The notes under the pieces are model-generated. The model saw only the letters and a list, made by a program, of their open reading frames with translations, did no database searches and had not been told where the DNA came from. From Tumebacillus_A lipolyticus (GTDB lineage: Bacteria; Bacillota; Bacilli; Tumebacillales; Tumebacillaceae), in the NCBI RefSeq assembly GCF_042682745.1, contig NZ_JBHUIO010000006.1:100129-164128 (forward strand): a stretch of 64,000 nucleotides of DNA, given 5' to 3'. Positions 61,508 through 64,000 of the stretch are shown piece after piece. Position 1 is the first letter of the stretch; every line of letters starts with the position of its first letter. The translations under genes were made by a program, and so were the position numbers.

Positions 61508-62542
61508 ATGCAGACCACCGTTCGCATCCCGACCGAACAGCCTTATCGAAAGCTGTGGGACACATATGTGTACTTTGAGAACGAGCAGACGTCGAGCGAG
61601 TTTTTGCGCGCTCGCTATCTAAAATCGGGCTTTGATTCGGTTCAAAAGCTCGCCTATCGGGCGACGCCCAAGTTTATCTTTTCGATCAAGCAGGCGCGGG
61701 AATACTACCGGGCGGCTGAGACGTGCGACATTTTGACCAAGCCGCTCCTGCTCTACTATGGGATGATGGCGCTCGCCAAAGCGCTGATCACCTCGCACGA
61801 CCCCGACTACCCCTCGACGACCAGCGTGCTGAAGCATGGGCTGTCAACTCGCAAGCTCAAGCGCGAGGAGTACGCGTTTGCAGAAGATGAGGTGCGCGTG
61901 CAAAAGGACGGTATCTTTCATGTTTTGCACCGAACGCTCGGCGGGTCGCTGTTGGCTCACCAGCAGCGCTTTTCGATGAAGGAACTGCTGGCGGTGATCC
62001 CAGAGTTGATCCCGACCTATCAGCGCTTGTACGGGCAGGCGAAGGTCGGGATGCTTGAGGTCATGCGCGAGGCGGAGCAGAAGGCGCGCTGGAGAGTGCA
62101 GCGGTCGTTTGTCGCAGGATGTGATCTGACCCGCGATGAACTGCTCGAACTGCTCAATCGCTTCGGCGAGGAGCGGACGCGCTTTCGCTATCTGGAGGAG
62201 CCGGACGAGACGGGGACGTTTTGCCTGGGGGTGGATGGGGACGAACGAGCTCATCCGCTCGTCCTGTTCGATTTCTCTGGACGTCCGCACCTGCGCTTTC
62301 CGCACGGAGAGCAACTTTTGCTCCCTGAGCTTTCGGTGCACTATCTGATCATGTTTGTGCTCGGCATGCTCTGTCGCTACGAGACGGAGCGGTGGGGGGA
62401 GATGATCCTGACCTTTTCCTCTCACGATACGTTTTTGATCAACGAGTTTTTGAACGTTTCGATGCGGAAGTATCCCAACCTGATCCTCAACGAGCTCTGC
62501 CAAGAAGAGACGATTTTTTACACCCCTCATCATCCGCACTGA
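61508..62542 (+). CDS. yaaC: YaaC family protein
   Basis: 344 residues. TYVYFENEQTSSEFLRARYLK and LLLYYGMMALAKALITS match the YaaC family, as does its place divergent to guaB. It is soluble and mixed alpha/beta; function unknown. ATG with GAGAGGGGG upstream; a TTG at 61481 would add nine residues. Confidence 0.85.
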   Translation: MQTTVRIPTEQPYRKLWDTYVYFENEQTSSEFLRARYLKSGFDSVQKLAYRATPKFIFSIKQAREYYRAAETCDILTKPLLLYYGMMALAKALITSHDPDYPSTTSVLKHGLSTRKLKREEYAFAEDEVRVQKDGIFHVLHRTLGGSLLAHQQRFSMKELLAVIPELIPTYQRLYGQAKVGMLEVMREAEQKARWRVQRSFVAGCDLTRDELLELLNRFGEERTRFRYLEEPDETGTFCLGVDGDERAHPLVLFDFSGRPHLRFPHGEQLLLPELSVHYLIMFVLGMLCRYETERWGEMILTFSSHDTFLINEFLNVSMRKYPNLILNELCQEETIFYTPHHPH

Positions 62543-62598
62543 GTTGGTCAATACTAGGGGCACACTTGAAACCCTGGCGCAAAGGGGGCACCGTTCTC

Positions 62599-63411
62599 AT
62601 GAGCACGCAAATCAATCTTTACGACCTTTGGCAAGAGCGTCTCCTGCAGGTTCACGAAGAGCTGATCTCCACCTTGGATCGCTTGGTCGGACTGCCGCAC
62701 TCTGCGATCGGGGAACTGTGGCACCAACAACGGCGTGGGATCACCTCTTTGCTCCTCCTGCTCGCGGGGGAAGCGTGCCATGCGCGGGAGGAGGAGGCAC
62801 AAAAGGCGGCGGTCAGCATCGAGCTCCTGATGCTCTCCACAAAGCTGTTGGAAGGGATCGAGGAAGGGAGCATCATCTCCCACGGTCAATTGTTGGCTGG
62901 AAGCTACTTGCAGACAGAAGCGCTTTCCCGCTGTGCCGATCTCCCCGCTGCCGTGGTTCAATCCTATGCGGAGCTGTGCAGGCGCCTGATCCAAAGAAAG
63001 CCACGCCGGGGGGCGCAACCCGATTGGCCGGAGATCAACGAACACGCCTACTTGGAGCGCGCCTATTTTCGCTCCGCTCTGTTGGCTGCGACCTGTGGCA
63101 AGATCGGAGCTCGACTCGGTTCTGCCGCCTCCGAAGTGGAGGAGGCGTTGACCGCATACGGTTATTCGCTCGGGATGGCGCTTCAAGTGCAGGAGGATCT
63201 GCAGTCGGTGTGGGAACTCCCCGCTCGCGCCGGGCGCAAAGTGCTGCCCGCCTGTCCGCTCGACAGCGCTCCGCTCTCGATCCGCTCCGCGCGAGGGGTG
63301 ATGCGAAGCTATGTGAACAAGGCGAAACGCAGCCTCTCGGTGCTTCCCCCGACGCTGGCAAAATGTTCGTTGCTCGATTTGACCAACATGCTGTTCGATC
63401 AGCCGGAGTGA
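62599..63411 (+). CDS. Polyprenyl synthetase-like protein lacking Asp-rich motifs
   Basis: 270 residues, all-helical. LLLLLAGEACHAREEEAQKAAVSIELLMLSTKLLEGIEEGS matches the region around the first Asp-rich motif of prenyl synthases (IELLH..SLIHDDIVD), and GYSLGMALQVQEDLQSVWE the second (GxxLGxAFQxxDDxLD), but the metal-binding Asp residues are replaced by Gly/Glu. It is therefore unlikely to be a normal synthase; it may be a regulatory partner, like HepS-type subunits. ATG with AAAGGGGG upstream, following yaaC by 56 bp. Confidence 0.65.
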   Translation: MSTQINLYDLWQERLLQVHEELISTLDRLVGLPHSAIGELWHQQRRGITSLLLLLAGEACHAREEEAQKAAVSIELLMLSTKLLEGIEEGSIISHGQLLAGSYLQTEALSRCADLPAAVVQSYAELCRRLIQRKPRRGAQPDWPEINEHAYLERAYFRSALLAATCGKIGARLGSAASEVEEALTAYGYSLGMALQVQEDLQSVWELPARAGRKVLPACPLDSAPLSIRSARGVMRSYVNKAKRSLSVLPPTLAKCSLLDLTNMLFDQPE

Positions 63412-63445
63412 GAGGAACCTTGACGATTCGCGACTATAAAAAATG

Positions 63446-63480
63446 AAAAAGACCCGATCATCAGATCGAGTCTTATCTTT
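63446..63480 (-). terminator. rRNA operon terminator, outer copy
   Basis: GACTCGATC / GATCGGGTC with a 3-4 nt loop and TTTTTC on the minus strand. The same element recurs at 63609-63643. Confidence 0.8.
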
Positions 63481-63481
63481 T

Positions 63482-63528
63482 GCCTAGCGACGTCCTACTC
63501 TCCCGGGACCCTGCGGTCCAAGTACCAT
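63482..63528 (-). pseudogene. 5S rRNA 3' fragment
   Basis: Matches the last ~47 nt of the two whole 5S genes (ATGGTACTTGGACCGCAGGG and AGAGTAGGACGTCGCTAGGC), then turns into unrelated sequence with a direct CTTCGCT pattern. It is not a functional gene. Confidence 0.85.
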
Positions 63529-63608
63529 ACCTTCGCTTTCGCTACGGTGGTTCTTCGCTCCGCTTCGAACGTGGCACCTTTTCTACTTCCTTTTCGCTTT
63601 TGAAAAGT

Positions 63609-63643
63609 GAAAAGACCCGATCATCAGATCGAGTCTTATCTTT
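63609..63643 (-). terminator. rRNA operon terminator, inner copy
   Basis: Same hairpin as at 63446-63480, directly after the 3' end of the second 5S gene. Confidence 0.85.
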
Positions 63644-63644
63644 T

Positions 63645-63762
63645 GCCTAGCGACGTCCTACTCTCCCAGGACCCTGCGGTCCAAGTACCATTGGCTCTGC
63701 GGAGCTTAACTTCTGTGTTCGAGATGGGAACAGGTGTGACCTCCGCGACATTATCACTAGAC
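63645..63762 (-). rRNA. rrf: 5S ribosomal RNA
   Basis: About 118 nt. GAGGTCACACCTGTTCCCAT, CGAACACAGAAGTTAAGCTC and GAGAGTAGGACGTCGC are the standard landmarks. Substrate of RNase M5 encoded in this window. Ends approximate. Confidence 0.95.
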
Positions 63763-63765
63763 GGC

Positions 63766-63852
63766 TGGTGCGGTCAAGAGGACTTGAACCTCCACAGGGT
63801 TGCCCCCACAAGAACCTGAATCTTGCGCGTCTGCCAATTCCGCCATGACCGC
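63766..63852 (-). tRNA. tRNA-Leu (CAG)
   Basis: 87 nt, class II. Anticodon loop TTCAGGT with CAG on CAAGA/TCTTG; acceptor GCGGTCA/TGACCGC; discriminator A; CCA encoded. It lies between two 5S genes. Confidence 0.95.
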
Positions 63853-63878
63853 GTATGAAGTTTGGAAAAACACGCCTA

Positions 63879-63992
63879 GCGGCGACCTACTCTCCCAGGA
63901 CCCTGCGGTCCAAGTACCATCGGCTCTGCGGAACTTAACTTCTGTGTTCGGGATGGGAACAGGTGTGACCTCCGCGACATTGCCACTAGACA
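63879..63992 (-). rRNA. rrf: 5S ribosomal RNA, second copy
   Basis: Same landmarks as the first copy with a few changes (CGATGGTACTT, GTCGCCGCTAGGC). It is upstream of tRNA-Leu in transcription, so the order is 5S, tRNA-Leu, 5S. The rest of the rRNA operon would lie beyond the right edge. Confidence 0.95.
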
Positions 63993-64000
63993 CAGGTGTA

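Larger units (their letters stand above)
63446..63528 (-). repeat. Duplicate of terminator plus 5S 3' half
   Basis: About 83 bp nearly identical to 63609-63691 (one visible mismatch, CCGGG versus CCAGG), offset 163 bp. It contains the terminator and about 47 nt of 5S rRNA. Confidence 0.85.

Overview
The window reads as chromosome from a spore-forming, low-to-moderate-GC Gram-positive bacterium, most likely in the Alicyclobacillaceae (Tumebacillus-like; this genus-level guess is inference). The evidence is a long block of genes in the same order as the dnaA-proximal part of the Bacillus subtilis chromosome, here read right to left: yaaC/guaB-dacA-pdxST-serS-dck/dgk-tRNAs-tadA-SRP RNA-dnaX-yaaK-recR-yaaL-bofA-csfB-yaaO-tmk-darA-yaaR-holB-ricT-yabA-trmN6-like-rsmI-abrB-metG-tatD-rnmV-rsmA. 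The block includes the sporulation genes bofA, csfB (Gin) and abrB, a metG T-box leader, a large Bacillus-type SRP RNA, and 5S rRNA copies at the right edge.

The backbone is interrupted by accessory DNA in two main places. Island A (about 4.5-14.3 kb) sits between tatD and rnmV, beside a rodA-type gene. It holds a previously unrecognised family of mini-proteins of 51-59 residues: nine intact copies, one frameshifted copy and one C-terminal remnant. All intact copies share the N-terminus M-x-x-K-F-S-(A/N)-L-(I/L)-G-(V/I) and four cysteines in the pattern C-x5-C-x(18-23)-C-x-C. Most copies or small groups have their own terminator, and five are preceded by near-identical promoters with TTGAT, a 17-bp spacer and a TATAAT-like box inside an AT-rich dyad. 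Directly downstream lie a membrane-anchored CPPC thioredoxin, an ABC exporter without a peptidase domain, a MauE/DoxX-type membrane protein and a MauD-like CxxC thioredoxin. Together they suggest disulfide formation and export of the mini-proteins. No lanthipeptide, radical-SAM or YcaO enzyme is present. An aldo/keto reductase, an MFS pump and an HxlR regulator separate one mini-protein gene from the rest.

Island B (about 30.3-45.1 kb) lies between bofA and recR. Its core (32.2-40.45 kb, visibly richer in A+T than the flanks) is one minus-strand operon: ATP-grasp ligase, MFS exporter, second ATP-grasp ligase, an alanyl-tRNA-synthetase-like protein lacking the editing domain, a hexapeptide-repeat acyltransferase, an acyl-CoA-dehydrogenase-like flavoprotein, and a MurA paralogue whose catalytic Cys is Asp. 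This looks like a new small-peptide natural-product cluster with either a biosynthetic or a self-protecting enolpyruvyl transferase. It is bracketed by a 28-bp direct repeat that duplicates the 3' end and terminator of yaaL. Downstream is an RNPP-type HTH-TPR regulator translationally coupled (ATGA overlap) to a 52-residue exported pre-peptide, a probable quorum-sensing pair. Upstream are yaaL, a 1027-residue hybrid histidine kinase and a truncated response regulator. A 53-N assembly gap lies just before recR.

Other unusual points: a shortened RicT, a HAMP/coiled-coil sensor with no output domain, a prenyl-synthase-like protein without the Asp-rich motif, a 42-bp tandem repeat downstream of dck, and a partial duplication of a 5S gene.
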